Below, one piece after another: positions 54,132 to 63,900 of a stretch of DNA of 64,000 nucleotides. A model generated the notes under the pieces. The model saw nothing but the letters and a program-made list of their open reading frames with translations, did no database searches and was not told the DNA's origin. The position numbers and the translations under genes were made by a program. Source of the stretch: a bacterium (GTDB lineage: Bacteria; Desulfobacterota; Binatia; HRBIN30; CADEER01); NCBI GenBank assembly GCA_019637795.1, contig JAHBUY010000008.1, positions 62,001 to 126,000 on the forward strand, read 5' to 3'. Each line of letters starts with the position of its first letter. The first letter of the stretch is position 1.

Positions 54132-55685
54132 CTACTTCTTCGCCTTGAACTGCCCGATGTCGTTCTTCACTTCGTCGGGGGCGGTGAACGTGCTCTCGAG
54201 GCAGACCGACGAGCCGTTCTTCTTGAGTTGCACCGTTACCGGATAACTGAGCGGCAGTGCCGGGTCGGGTAGGGCGCTTCCCTTACCCTTGGCCTGCGCC
54301 TTCGGCTTGCCGGACGCGCCACCTTTGAGGAGGGCCTTGGTGAGGCCATTGGGGCTGGTGCCCTTGAACAGGTAGCCGGTGTTGCCGAGCGCGCTCCAAC
54401 CGCTTCCCGCCGGCAGCGAGGCGGCCCCAACCAGCGTGCCGCCAGGGCCACTGTAGACACACAGCGCGTAGTCCGTGCTGCCGGTCGGATCGGCGAGGGC
54501 GGCTTGGCTCACCGGGGCGCCCTTGCCCCACTTCCACATCAGCTTGTCCTTGGCGTCGTCGGTCGCGTTCTTGATCATGAAGAGGCCCTTGGCCGCCGTG
54601 AGGCAGCCCGTGGCGGGGCCCGCCTCGTTGACGCAGCCGGTCATCGGGTCGCAGGCGTCGGCGGTGCAGGCGTTGGCGTCGTCGCAGTTGAGAACGGTGG
54701 GGCCGGCGCAGGCGCCGGCGCCGTTGCAGACATCGCCGCTCGTGCAGGCGTCGTGGTCGCTGCAGGCGCTGCCGGCCGGCTCGTACTGGCAGTCCGAGTC
54801 GCAGCAGTCGCCGCTGGAGGAGTTGCCATCGTCGCATTGCTCGCCCGCGTCGACGATGCCGTTGCCGCACAGTTTCGCGCCCGGCTCGCAGCCGCCGGGC
54901 GACGCGGTGCCGACGACCAAGCGATCGACGAAGACGGCGGAGTCGAACACGTTGTCGCCCTGGTCGAAGATCGAGAGGTAGAGTGAGTGGGCACCGCTGG
55001 TGATCGGCGTCGACGCGGTCAGCAGCGGCGTCGCGCCGTCGTAGGTCGTGCCCGCGGCATTGCCGGCGGTCATGCTCGCGGGGCCGACGGTGTTGATGCT
55101 GATCACGTTGCCGAGGAGGTCGAAGGCGAAGTTGTCCGGTGCCGTGACGATCGATCCCATCGTCGTCCAGGTCGAATGGTCGAGCTCGGCGACGAACGCG
55201 TCGCTGAACTCGCTGCCCACGTATTCTGGGAACTCTTCCGACAGGAAGCGGAAGTCGAGCGACAGGCAGTTGGCGCCCTCGGGCACGTCGAGGTCGATGC
55301 GGAGAATGGTCACGTCGCGGTCGGTGTCGCCGCGAACCGCGTCGCCGCCGTCGTTCCGACCGCTGCTCCCGCTCGCATTCGCCTGATCGGCGAGCGTGAC
55401 GTCGCCGGAGGTTAGAATGGCAAAGGTCGTTCCGCTGGTCGGAAAGCCGGCCAGCGCGGCGGTTCCGGCGGCCATCCCGATGCCGTGCGGCGTGCCCGAT
55501 GGCGGCAGGGCCTCGAAGGCGGCGCCGACGACGGCGCCCGGCACCTGTTCGATGGCGGCGGACAACGCGACGGGATCCGAGGTGACAGTGATAGCCGCGG
55601 TCGCCGAGGACACGGCCAATACGGCCGCTCCCCCGACGCCCAGCAGACAGCAGACTGCGGTGCGGATCGACGCGGATATCCTCAT
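54132..55685 (-). CDS. Surface protein: choice-of-anchor-L domain, Cys-rich repeats, shared C-terminal module
   Basis: 517 residues. Signal peptide about 1-30 (AAVLAVSSATAA). A choice-of-anchor-L-type domain (about 32-235) includes FAILTSGDVTLADQANAS and CLSLDFRFLSEEFPEYVGSEFSDAFVAEL. A Myxococcus-type repeat CGNGIVDAGEQCDDGNSS is followed by a disintegrin-like cysteine run (CSDHDACTSGDVCNGAGACAG). A C-terminal module (about 365-517) aligns by eye with the end of the neighbouring cytochrome protein (ALCVYSGPGG...SLPAGSGWSALGN...FKG). It is probably displayed on the cell surface. Start MRISAS is supported by AGGGGGG upstream; a longer start lacks signal continuity. Confidence 0.82.
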   Translation of the reverse strand: MRISASIRTAVCCLLGVGGAAVLAVSSATAAITVTSDPVALSAAIEQVPGAVVGAAFEALPPSGTPHGIGMAAGTAALAGFPTSGTTFAILTSGDVTLADQANASGSSGRNDGGDAVRGDTDRDVTILRIDLDVPEGANCLSLDFRFLSEEFPEYVGSEFSDAFVAELDHSTWTTMGSIVTAPDNFAFDLLGNVISINTVGPASMTAGNAAGTTYDGATPLLTASTPITSGAHSLYLSIFDQGDNVFDSAVFVDRLVVGTASPGGCEPGAKLCGNGIVDAGEQCDDGNSSSGDCCDSDCQYEPAGSACSDHDACTSGDVCNGAGACAGPTVLNCDDANACTADACDPMTGCVNEAGPATGCLTAAKGLFMIKNATDDAKDKLMWKWGKGAPVSQAALADPTGSTDYALCVYSGPGGTLVGAASLPAGSGWSALGNTGYLFKGTSPNGLTKALLKGGASGKPKAQAKGKGSALPDPALPLSYPVTVQLKKNGSSVCLESTFTAPDEVKNDIGQFKAKK

Positions 55686-55920
55686 GAGTTGGTCCCCCCT
55701 GTGCGGTTGGCACGAACACCCGATTGCCGGCGGGCGCCGCGGCATGGTCGCGATGATCTCCACGGATTGGGCCGTCGAGATCGCCAATGAATGGCCTTTT
55801 ATGATACTGCCCAGCTAGCGAGCAATTGGGGAAAACCCGTAGCGCTCCGTTGTCCCGTCGCTCGGCGGTGACACGCGGACGAGCAGGCGGCGCGATTCGG
55901 GGAATCGCCGGCTGACCTTC

Positions 55921-56136
55921 ATGCTCGACAGGACCTCCGTCGGCGCCGCCGCGCCGCGTCCTGACGCCGGCGCCGGCCGGCTGCGCCGGCGGCTCGGCGG
56001 CGATGGGCGCCTGGCGCACCGACACGCCGGCGGAGGGCAGGCGCCGACCGCCGCTGGCTGCCAAGTCGGACCGCGCGGCTACGTCGAGGCCGGCGGTCCG
56101 GCGCCGGCGCGGGCGGTCCGCCCGCTCGCGCCCTGA
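55921..56136 (+). pseudogene. Degenerate duplicate of the cytochrome protein's C-terminal module
   Basis: At DNA level this stretch resembles 53695-53882. Shared blocks include CTCGGCGGCGATGG, ACGCCGGCGGAG, GCCAAGTCGGACCGC and the end CCGGCGCC...CCGCTCG. At protein level it needs two frame changes: RLGGDG, then AWRTDTPAEG and AAKSDR in a second frame, then GYVEAGGPAPA back in the first. The cysteines are lost. A 71-codon frame remains open by chance. It is a remnant of a duplicated or recombined module, lying between the two exported-protein genes. Confidence 0.6.
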
Positions 56137-56143
56137 CAGGGGG

Positions 56144-56191
56144 CGACGGTGGAGGGCGCGGAGGTTCGAGGCGCCGCGCCCTCTACCGTCG
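56144..56191 (-). terminator. 18-bp hairpin terminator of the copper-oxygenase gene
   Basis: CGACGGTGGAGGGCGCGG at 56144-56161 pairs with 56174-56191 with one mismatch, around a 12-nt loop. It begins 5 bp beyond the minus-strand stop at 56197. Confidence 0.65.
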
Positions 56192-56196
56192 GCGGT

Positions 56197-57576
56197 TCAG
56201 TCCCCGGCGCGGATGGTCGTCGTCGCGACCCCGTGGTCCTGCACGCAGGTGATCGCTTCGTTGGGGGTCGCGGTCGGGTAGTAGAAGGCGAAGAGGTTGC
56301 AGTGCTCGTTGGTGTCGGTGAACGGGCCGAACTTGTATTCGACGTCGTTCGGATTCTCCCAGTAGCACTCCCACTCCAGGCCCTCGCCGGCGTCGAAGAA
56401 CAGCGGCGGCTGGTGGATCAGGAAGAGGGGATCGGTGTAGCCCTCGTGGTGGTAGATCTCCTCGCCGCGCACGCCGTCGTCCCAACGGAAAGTGGAGAAG
56501 CGCTTGCCGCGGAAGTGATAATGGCCGGTCTCGGCGAACAGCTCGAGCGGGCGCGGGAAGGTGCAGGTGGCCGACTGGGCGGTGTTGGCGAGCGGCGGCA
56601 CATCGACGTCGCGATCCTGGCCGAAGAGGGCGCCGGCGTAGGCGGTGACCGTGCCCGGGTCGGCGTCCTGCAGGTTCATCACCACCTTGCCCTCGCCGGA
56701 GGTCTCCAGCGAGCCGACGTTGACGAAGTGGGTCTGCACCAGCAGTTGCTCGCCGGCGCGCAGGTGGAAGGCGACGCCGGCCGGCAGCTCCCAGTCCGTC
56801 TTGCGGATCTGCGAGGCGACCACCAGCGCCCACTTGTCGAAGTCCACCGCCATGTTGCAGACCTCGAAGCCGTCGGGGACGTCGGTCGCCGCGTCGTAGG
56901 CGCGGTAGAGATGGATGTGGTGGCTGCCGCCGCTGACGTTGATCTGGATGCGGTTGACGTCCAGGTCAACGTCGGACTGCAGCTTCATGTAGTGACACAG
57001 CGTCTCCTCGGAGCCCTTGGCCACCGGCCGCGCCGTCACCCGGATCTGCACGCCGCGGTTCGGCTTCGGCAGCGTCACCTCGGCCGGGTTGTCGCTGCTG
57101 TTGCCGAGGGTGCGGCCGTCGTCGCCGCGGACCACGCCAGTCGTCGGGGCGCCGGCGGCGATCCACGCCTCCAGCACCTCGATCGTCGCCTCGTCGAGCG
57201 GCGCGGCATTGTAGGGCATGGGCACGCCCTCGCCGGCGGCGAGGTTGTTGGTCAGCTTGGCGATCAGGAAGGAGTGCGCGGTGTCGCCGGGCGCCACCCG
57301 GAGCATGCCGTGCGCCGCGGCGGCGCGGTTGGACGGCGCGTGGCTCATGAGTTGGTCCCAGGAGGAGCCCGCTTCCAGGCTCAGGCCGCCGGCCCTCCCG
57401 ACGCTGCTGTGGCAGGAGTCGGCCGAGCAACTGACGTCGAAGACCTCCCTCTGGATGCGCTCGAAGGTTGCCATCCGCGGCGCCCCTGGGCCGCTGCCGC
57501 CCCCGTCACCGCAGGCGGCGATGCCGCCCGCCGCGCCGAACATCAGCAACCCCGCGAGGATCTGCTTGCGCTGCAT
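56197..57576 (-). CDS. Copper type II (PHM/DBH-like) monooxygenase-family lipoprotein
   Basis: 459 residues. Lipobox GGIAA-C22. A cytochrome-like segment has C50-x4-C55-H56 (CSADSCH), then a two-domain fold resembling copper type II ascorbate-dependent monooxygenases. Possible ligands: H219/H220/H222 in SHHIHLY, H283 in LLVQTHFVN, and H352/H354 in TGHYHFRGK. The position of the CuM methionine (E-M-C in PHM) reads NEHC with H425. It is probably an outer-membrane lipoprotein with redox or copper-binding function. Start MQRKQ is decided by GGAGG 4 bp upstream. Divergent from the Cys-rich protein at 57645. Confidence 0.78.
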   Translation of the reverse strand: MQRKQILAGLLMFGAAGGIAACGDGGGSGPGAPRMATFERIQREVFDVSCSADSCHSSVGRAGGLSLEAGSSWDQLMSHAPSNRAAAAHGMLRVAPGDTAHSFLIAKLTNNLAAGEGVPMPYNAAPLDEATIEVLEAWIAAGAPTTGVVRGDDGRTLGNSSDNPAEVTLPKPNRGVQIRVTARPVAKGSEETLCHYMKLQSDVDLDVNRIQINVSGGSHHIHLYRAYDAATDVPDGFEVCNMAVDFDKWALVVASQIRKTDWELPAGVAFHLRAGEQLLVQTHFVNVGSLETSGEGKVVMNLQDADPGTVTAYAGALFGQDRDVDVPPLANTAQSATCTFPRPLELFAETGHYHFRGKRFSTFRWDDGVRGEEIYHHEGYTDPLFLIHQPPLFFDAGEGLEWECYWENPNDVEYKFGPFTDTNEHCNLFAFYYPTATPNEAITCVQDHGVATTTIRAGD

Positions 57577-57644
57577 GGTTCCTCCCAACCCGCGCCATGG
57601 TGTATCAGCCGCGGGTGAGCCCCTTCAACGTGGGTTTGTCCCGC

Positions 57645-58508
57645 ATGCGTCGGGCAATGGCGAGTAGTCGGGCCGTCTGTGCCGCCCTCGGCCTGCTGCT
57701 GGGGACCGTCGCGGTAGCCCGGGCGCACAATCAGCCGCCGCCGATCGAGTCCTGGGGGCCGTTCCTGCCGGGGACCCAGACCTGCCTGCGCACCATCAGC
57801 CGGGCGACCCACGCCTGCTTCGACACCGTGTTCGCGCTCGAGCAGGCGTGTCGGGACGCGCCGCTGCGCGGCGAGACCTGCGACCCGGCGGCGCTCGAGC
57901 GCGACGTCGCCGCCGCCGACGGCGCCCTGCGCGCCACCCTGGCGGCGGCGTGCGCCGACGGCCAATTGACCGAGCTCAGCTTCATCGGCCTGTTCGACGC
58001 CGGCAGCGACCTCACCCGCGGCTGCGTCGGCGAAGCGCAGAACGCGATCGCGGCCCTCTACGCTCCGGCGCGCGCCGGCGCGACATCCGCGGAGGCCGCC
58101 CGGTGCCTGGCGGCGGCGGCGAGCTACGGCCGCAAGATGATGTGGTTCGCGCTGCAGCGCGAGGTCCCGGTGATGGAGCGCATCGCCACCCGTCTGGTGG
58201 CGAGCGACGAGAAGCAGGCCTCGATCCGGCGCGTCAACCAGGAGCTCGCCGCCGCCCGGGCCCGTTGGAGCGCCGGTCTGCTGGCGGCGTGTCCCTCACT
58301 CGAGCAGGTCTACGGCCGCTCTCCCGACAGCCTGCTGCGCACCCTCAAGCAGCGCGTCGACTGCGTGCTCTCGCGCACCTATGTCCACAGCGCCATCGCC
58401 TGCCTGCCGCAGGTCTGCGGCAACGGCATCCCCGAGGGCGGCGAGGCCTGCGACGACGGCAACACCGTCGACGACGACGCCTGCTCCAACGACTGCGTCG
58501 CGCGCTGA
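57645..58508 (+). CDS. Secreted Cys-rich protein with C-terminal Myxococcus-type repeat
   Basis: 287 residues. Signal peptide ends GTVAVARA. A mostly helical cysteine-containing body (TCLRTISRATHACFDTVFALEQACRD, CDPAALERDV, CVLSRTYVHSAIACLPQ) ends in CGNGIPEGGEACDDGNTVDDDACSND, the Myxococcus cysteine-rich repeat (TIGR02232/DUF4215). The repeat also occurs in the protein at 54132. The helical body matches no family I can name. Start is uncertain among ATG 57597, 57645 and 57657; 57645 gives a normal signal peptide. Probably extracellular. Confidence 0.72.
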   Translation: MRRAMASSRAVCAALGLLLGTVAVARAHNQPPPIESWGPFLPGTQTCLRTISRATHACFDTVFALEQACRDAPLRGETCDPAALERDVAAADGALRATLAAACADGQLTELSFIGLFDAGSDLTRGCVGEAQNAIAALYAPARAGATSAEAARCLAAAASYGRKMMWFALQREVPVMERIATRLVASDEKQASIRRVNQELAAARARWSAGLLAACPSLEQVYGRSPDSLLRTLKQRVDCVLSRTYVHSAIACLPQVCGNGIPEGGEACDDGNTVDDDACSNDCVAR

Positions 58509-58551
58509 ATCCGCACCCGCGGGGCGCCGCTGCCGCGACAGCGCGTCGCAG

Positions 58552-59841
58552 TCATCTGGGGCCCGGGCAGCCCTCGAGCGCGTTGCGGACCGCGGCCACC
58601 AGCTCGTTGATGGTCACGGTCGCGCTGGCGTCCGGATCGGCGGCCAGGCAGGCGGCGACCGAGCTGCCGCTCACGGCGATGGCGACGCTGCGCACCAGCT
58701 CGTCGATGCCGACGGTGTGGTTGTCGTCGCAATCGCCCAGGCAGGCGGGGCCCGGATCGACGGTGCTGCGTCGCAGCGCGGCGCCGCCGGCGAGGGCATC
58801 GACGCTCACCAGGTCGGGCACGCGGCTGCGGTCGAGGTCGGCCGCGGCGAGCGCGATCGGCATCGGCCCCGTGGGCAGCTCCAATGCCGGCGCGAAGCCG
58901 CCGCCGCTGCCCCGGAGAACGGCGATGCGGTCGTCGAGGCAATTGGCCGTGGCGAGATCGACGTCGCCGTCGTGATCGAAGTCGGCGGCGACGACGGCGG
59001 TCGGGAAGGCGCCGGCCGGGATCCGGATCGGCGCCGCGAAGCTGCCGTCGCCGCGCCCCGGCAGCAGCGTGATGGCGTCGTCGCCGGTGGCGGCGACGGC
59101 GATGTCGGGCACGCCGTCGCCGGTGAGATCGCGCACCAGCGGCGTCCCGGGCTGCGCGCCGGTGGCGAAGCGAAGCGGCGGGGCGAAGCCGCCGCCGGGC
59201 GTGCCGCGCAGGATCCACACCGCGTCGTCGCCGATATTGACGCCCACCACCAGGTCGGCGGCCCCGTCGCGATCGAGATCCGCCGCGGCGATACCGGCCG
59301 GCCCGCCCGCCACCGCGATCGGCGGGTCGGCGGCGAAGCCGCCGGCGGCGGTGCCGCGCAGCACCAGCACGACGTCGTCGTAGCGGCTGGTCACCGCCAG
59401 ATCGGGGCGACCGTCGCGATCGAAATCGGCGCTGGCGATGCCGCTCGGCGCCAGCAGGGTCGCGATCACCCGCGGCGCCGCGAAGCTGCCGTCGCCGCGC
59501 CCGGCGAGCAACGCGATGGTGTCGTCGACGTCGTTGGCGACCACCAGGTCGGCGCGATCGTCGCCGGTGACGTCGGCGGCCAGCAGCGCGCTCGGGGCGG
59601 CGCCGGGGCGCAGGGGCCCGACGCGCGCCGGTTCGCCGTCGGCCCGCATCAGGAACACCCAGACGCTGTTGGTGTCGGGCACGGCGATCGCGACGTCGAC
59701 CCGGCCATCGCGGTCGAAGTCGGCGGTCGCCAGCGCGGCGCCGTGCCCCGGCGCGGGCATGGGGCGCGGCGGATCGAACGACAGCGCGCCGGCAGCGCCA
59801 CTGACGAGCGAGGCCAGCGCCAGGGACAAGGGCACGCGCAC
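58552..59841 (-). CDS. FG-GAP/VCBS propeller protein with C-terminal EF-hand/dockerin-like module
   Basis: 429 residues. Signal peptide about 1-19. Seven or so FG-GAP blades (about 25-355) carry calcium-type loops, e.g. ADFDRDGRVDVAIA, ADVTGDDRADLVVA, ADLDRDGAADLVVG. The last 65 residues hold CLGDCDDNHTVGIDELV and DPDASATVTINELVAAVRNALEGC, a pair of EF-hand-like loops framed by cysteines. The propeller is integrin-like and probably extracellular. The same end module stands at the N-terminus of the protein at 59985. Confidence 0.85.
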   Translation of the reverse strand: MRVPLSLALASLVSGAAGALSFDPPRPMPAPGHGAALATADFDRDGRVDVAIAVPDTNSVWVFLMRADGEPARVGPLRPGAAPSALLAADVTGDDRADLVVANDVDDTIALLAGRGDGSFAAPRVIATLLAPSGIASADFDRDGRPDLAVTSRYDDVVLVLRGTAAGGFAADPPIAVAGGPAGIAAADLDRDGAADLVVGVNIGDDAVWILRGTPGGGFAPPLRFATGAQPGTPLVRDLTGDGVPDIAVAATGDDAITLLPGRGDGSFAAPIRIPAGAFPTAVVAADFDHDGDVDLATANCLDDRIAVLRGSGGGFAPALELPTGPMPIALAAADLDRSRVPDLVSVDALAGGAALRRSTVDPGPACLGDCDDNHTVGIDELVRSVAIAVSGSSVAACLAADPDASATVTINELVAAVRNALEGCPGPR

Positions 59842-59984
59842 GGCGTCGTTCGTAGCACGGCGCCGCCGGTGAGAGCACTCTCACCGCGGCCTGCCGGCAT
59901 CTCGGCTTCGCTCGGCCGCTGTGCCAGAGATCGGCGGCCGGGGCGCGACGGTCGCATCCCGGGGATGCACGATCGGGAGGGCGC

Positions 59985-60791
59985 ATGCGGCGCGCGATAC
60001 TGGCGGTGGCGATGATGATGGCGTGTGCGGGCCGGAGCGGCGCCGCCTGCGTCGGCGACTGCGGCGGCGACGGCGAGGTGACGGTCGACGAGATGGTTCG
60101 CGGCGTGACCATCGCCCTCGGCAGCGGCCGCGTCGATCAGTGCCGAGCGTTCGACGCCGACGGCGACGGGACCGTCACCATCAACGAGCTGGTCGCCGCC
60201 GTCGGCAACGCGCTCGGCGGCTGTCCGCTCGTCGGCGCGACGCCGATCCCGACGCCGACGATGGTGGCGGTGACGCCGACCACGGCGGTGACGCCGACCA
60301 TCGGCGCGGGCTGTGGCGACGGAACCTTCACGGTGACGATCAGCGACGTGTCGGGCGACAGCAACGTGAGCCGCGAGGCCTTCAGCGCCGGCAAGGGGCG
60401 GGCGGTGGATTCCGGGCCGGGGCCGTACGTGTGGGCGATCGCCGGCGAGCCGTGCGCGCGCCCGCTCGGCGAGGTCGTCCGTTCGTTCGCGATCAACGTC
60501 TCCGACGCCCCGGCGCGCCTGCTGCCCGGGACCTACGCGATCACGGTCTCGACGCCGCCGTTCATCCGAGTCGACTACCGCGAGAACAAGTTCGTGCCCG
60601 GCAACCCCAGTCAGAGCTTCAGCCACCAGTGGCTGTCCACCGGCGGAACGCTGGAGGTGAGCGACGCCGGTGGCGGCGCGGTGCGCGTGCACGCCCGCGG
60701 CGTCACCATGGACGTCGGCCCCACCTATCCCGGCGCGGTCGGCACCTTCAGCCTCGACATCAGCGGTACCGTCACGGTGACGCACAACTGA
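59985..60791 (+). CDS. Secreted protein: N-terminal EF-hand/dockerin-like module, TP linker, beta domain
   Basis: 268 residues. Signal peptide about 1-20. The module ACVGDCGGDGEVTVDEMV...DADGDGTVTINELVAAVGNALGGC (21-80) has both Cys pairs and two DxDGDG-type loops in better form than its neighbour's. A TPTPT linker (about 83-104) leads to a beta-rich domain (105-268; TVTISDVSGDSNVSREAFSAGKG, FIRVDYRENKFVPG, SGTVTVTHN). Function is unknown; the shape resembles an anchored adhesin or cargo. Divergent from the FG-GAP gene across 143 bp. Confidence 0.75.
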   Translation: MRRAILAVAMMMACAGRSGAACVGDCGGDGEVTVDEMVRGVTIALGSGRVDQCRAFDADGDGTVTINELVAAVGNALGGCPLVGATPIPTPTMVAVTPTTAVTPTIGAGCGDGTFTVTISDVSGDSNVSREAFSAGKGRAVDSGPGPYVWAIAGEPCARPLGEVVRSFAINVSDAPARLLPGTYAITVSTPPFIRVDYRENKFVPGNPSQSFSHQWLSTGGTLEVSDAGGGAVRVHARGVTMDVGPTYPGAVGTFSLDISGTVTVTHN

Positions 60792-60903
60792 GAAGCCGCC
60801 GCCGGCGGCCAGTTCGCCGGCGCGCATCCCCGCCCCCGAGGGACCGCGGCCGTCCCGTTCGCTTGACAGCCAGCGCGGCGATCGGGGAACAGCACGGCCA
60901 CGC

Positions 60904-63900
60904 ATGGTGGAGTCGGATCTCGCCCATTGCGGGCATGCGAATCCCGATTCGGCGCGCTTCTGCGCCACCTGTGGACGGGCGCTGTCGCCCCGCTGCGCCG
61001 GCTGCGGCGCGACGCTGCCGGCCGCGGCGCGCTTCTGTTCGCAGTGCGGGCAGGCGGTCGGCGCCGCGGAGACCGCCGGCGCGGCGGCGGGCGAGCGGCG
61101 CCAGCTCACCGTGTTGTTCAGCGATCTCGTCGGCTCGACCGAGCTGGCGTCGCGCCTCGATCCCGAGGAGTACCAGGAGCTGGTGGGCGCCTATTACACC
61201 GCCTGCGGCGAGGCGGTGCGCACCCGCGGCGGCCACCTGGCGCAGTTGCTCGGCGACGGCGTGCTCGCCTACTTCGGCTATCCCCTGGCGCACGAGGACA
61301 GCGCCCGCCGCGCCGTGCTGGCGGCGCTCGACGCGCAGCGGGCCCTGGCCGCCCTGGCGGCGTCGTGCACGGCGCGCTTCGGCGTCGCGCCGGTGGCGCG
61401 GGTCGGCATCCACACCGGCGTGGTGATCGTCGCGCCGGTGCGCGCCGGCGAACGGCAGGCCACCGTCGCCCTCGGCGACGCGATGAACGTCGCGGCGCGG
61501 GTGCAGGCGCTGGCCGAGCCGAACACGGTGGTGGTCACGGCGGCGACCCGCCACCTGGTCGCGGAGGCGTTCGAGCTCGACAACCTCGGCTGCCACGCGC
61601 TGAAGGGCGTGCCGGAGCCGGTGGAGCTGCACCGCGTGCGCGGCGTGCGCGACGCGCGCAGCCGCCGCGCCGCCGGCGCCGCCAGCCGCGCCACGCCGTT
61701 CGTCGGGCGGCGGCACGAAGTGCAGCTCCTGCGTCGGCGCTGGGCGGCGGCGCGCGCCGGCGCGGGGCAGGTGGTGTTGCTGGTCGGCGAGGCCGGAATC
61801 GGCAAGTCGCGTCTCATCGCCCAGTTCCGCGACGACCCCGAGGTGGCGGCGGCGCGCTGGATCGAGATCGCGGCCGCGTCGGAGCTCGCCCACACCCCGT
61901 TCGGCATGCTGCGGCTCTTCCTCGACGACGAGCTGGGGTGGCCCGCGGGGTGGTCGGCGGAGGCGCGTCTCGACGATCTCGAGCGGCGACTGCGCGACGG
62001 CGGCATCGATCCGCGGGCGGGCCGGGCGCTCGGCGCGCTGCTCGAGCTGCCGGTCGAGGCGCGCTACGGCCACGTGCTGAGCACCGCCGAGCAGGAGCGC
62101 CGGCGGCTGATCGAGTCGCTGGTCGGCTGGCTGCGCGGCATCGGCCGGGGCGATCCGCGTCTGCTCGTGTTCGAGGACCTGCATTGGGCCGACCCGTCGA
62201 CCCTCGAGACCCTCGGTCTGCTGGCGCGACAGATCGCCGGCGAGCCGGTGCTGCTGCTGCTGACCGCGCGATCCGATTTCACGCTGCCCTGGCCGCTGGC
62301 GGCGGACGACGCTCGGCTGGAGGTGAATCGGCTCTCCGCCTCCGAGGTGCGCGACATCGTCGCCCACGTCGCCGCCGATCGCGATCCCGTCGGCGCGGTG
62401 ATCGAGGCGCTGGTCGAGCGGACCGACGGCGTGCCGTTGTTCGCCGAGGAGCTGGCGCGCGCCGTGTTCGAGCGCCATGACGACCACGCGGCGGCGGAGG
62501 GCGTGCCGCTGACGCTGCATGATTCGCTGCTGGCGCGTCTCGATCGCCTCGGGCCGGCGAAGGAGGTGGCGCAGATCGCGGCGGTCATCGGGCGCAGCTT
62601 CTCGCACGACCTCCTGGCGCGGGTGGCGGGGCTCGGCGCCGGCGAGCTCGACGCCGGCCTGGCGGCGTTGGCCGACGCCGGCCTGGTGCGGGTGCGCGGC
62701 GCGCCGCCGCAGGCGACCTACCAGTTCACCCACGCGCTGATGCGGCAGGCCGCCTACGACTCGCTGCTCAAGCGGCGGCGACGCGAGCTGCACGCGACGG
62801 TGGCGCAGACGATCGCCGCCGGCGACGAGGCGCCGGCCGAGCTCCTGGCGCAGCACTGGACGGCGGCGGGCGACGGCGTCCGGGCCACCGCGGCGTGGGC
62901 CGCCGCCGCCGAGCAGGTCTTCGCCCGCTCCGCCTTCCGCGAGGCGAGCATCCACTTCGCGCACGCGATCGAGGCGCTGCTGCTGTCGCCCGAGTCGCCG
63001 GAGCGCGCCGGCCGCGAGCTCGAGCTGCAGCTCCGCCTCGCCACCGCGCTCCAGTACGGCAAGGGGTTCGTGGTCCCGGAGACCGCCGCGGCGATGGCGC
63101 GGGCGCGCCAGCTCGGCGAACGCATCGGCAACGCCGAGCAACGCTTCTCGACCCTGCTCGGCATCTGGGGGCTGTCGCTCAGTCGCGGCGAGATCGCCGC
63201 CGCCGGCGAGCTGGCGGAGCAAATCCTGGCGATCGCCGAGGCGGAGGGGCGTCCGGCGATGCTGGCGCAGGCGTGCGGCACGCGGGCGGCGTCGCGCCTG
63301 CACCTCTGCGACCTCGCCGGCGCGATCGCCGCCGCCGACCGCGCCATGGCGATCCCGTCCGGCGACGACGGCATGGTGTCGGTGCTCAGCCACGGCGCGC
63401 TGCTCTACAGCGGCATCGCCCTGGCGCTCACCGGCCGCGCCGACCAGGCGCGGGCGCGCTGCGGCCAACTGCTGGAGCTGGGCGACGCGCCGGGGATGCG
63501 GCCCTTCGCCCTGGTCGCCAATCTCGTCGTCCACACCTGGCTGCGCGAGGTGGACGCGGTGCTGGCGTTCGATGCCCAGCTCCGGCGCGAGTGCGAAGCG
63601 CTGCAGATGCCGCTGTTCGCTGCCTGGGGGCGCATCTATGGCGGCTGGGCGCAGGCGATGCAGGGGCGCTGCGCCGCTGGCATCGAGGATCTCCGCCGCG
63701 GGATGGCGGAGCACGTCGGCTCCGGCCAGCGGCTGGGCTTCACCCAGTATCTCGGCCTGCTGGCCGAGGCCCAGCTCGCCGCCGGCGCGCTCGACGAGGG
63801 GCTGGCGGTGATCGACGACGCGCTCGGGGCGCGCGCCACCGAGGAGCGCTGGCACCACGCCGAGCTGCAGCGCCTGCGCGGCGCGTTGCGGGCGGCGCGC

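Noticed and set aside
60863-60891. Promoter for the cyclase gene
   Set aside because: TTGACA is perfect, but no -10 hexamer is found at 16-19 bp, so only the -35 is mentioned.
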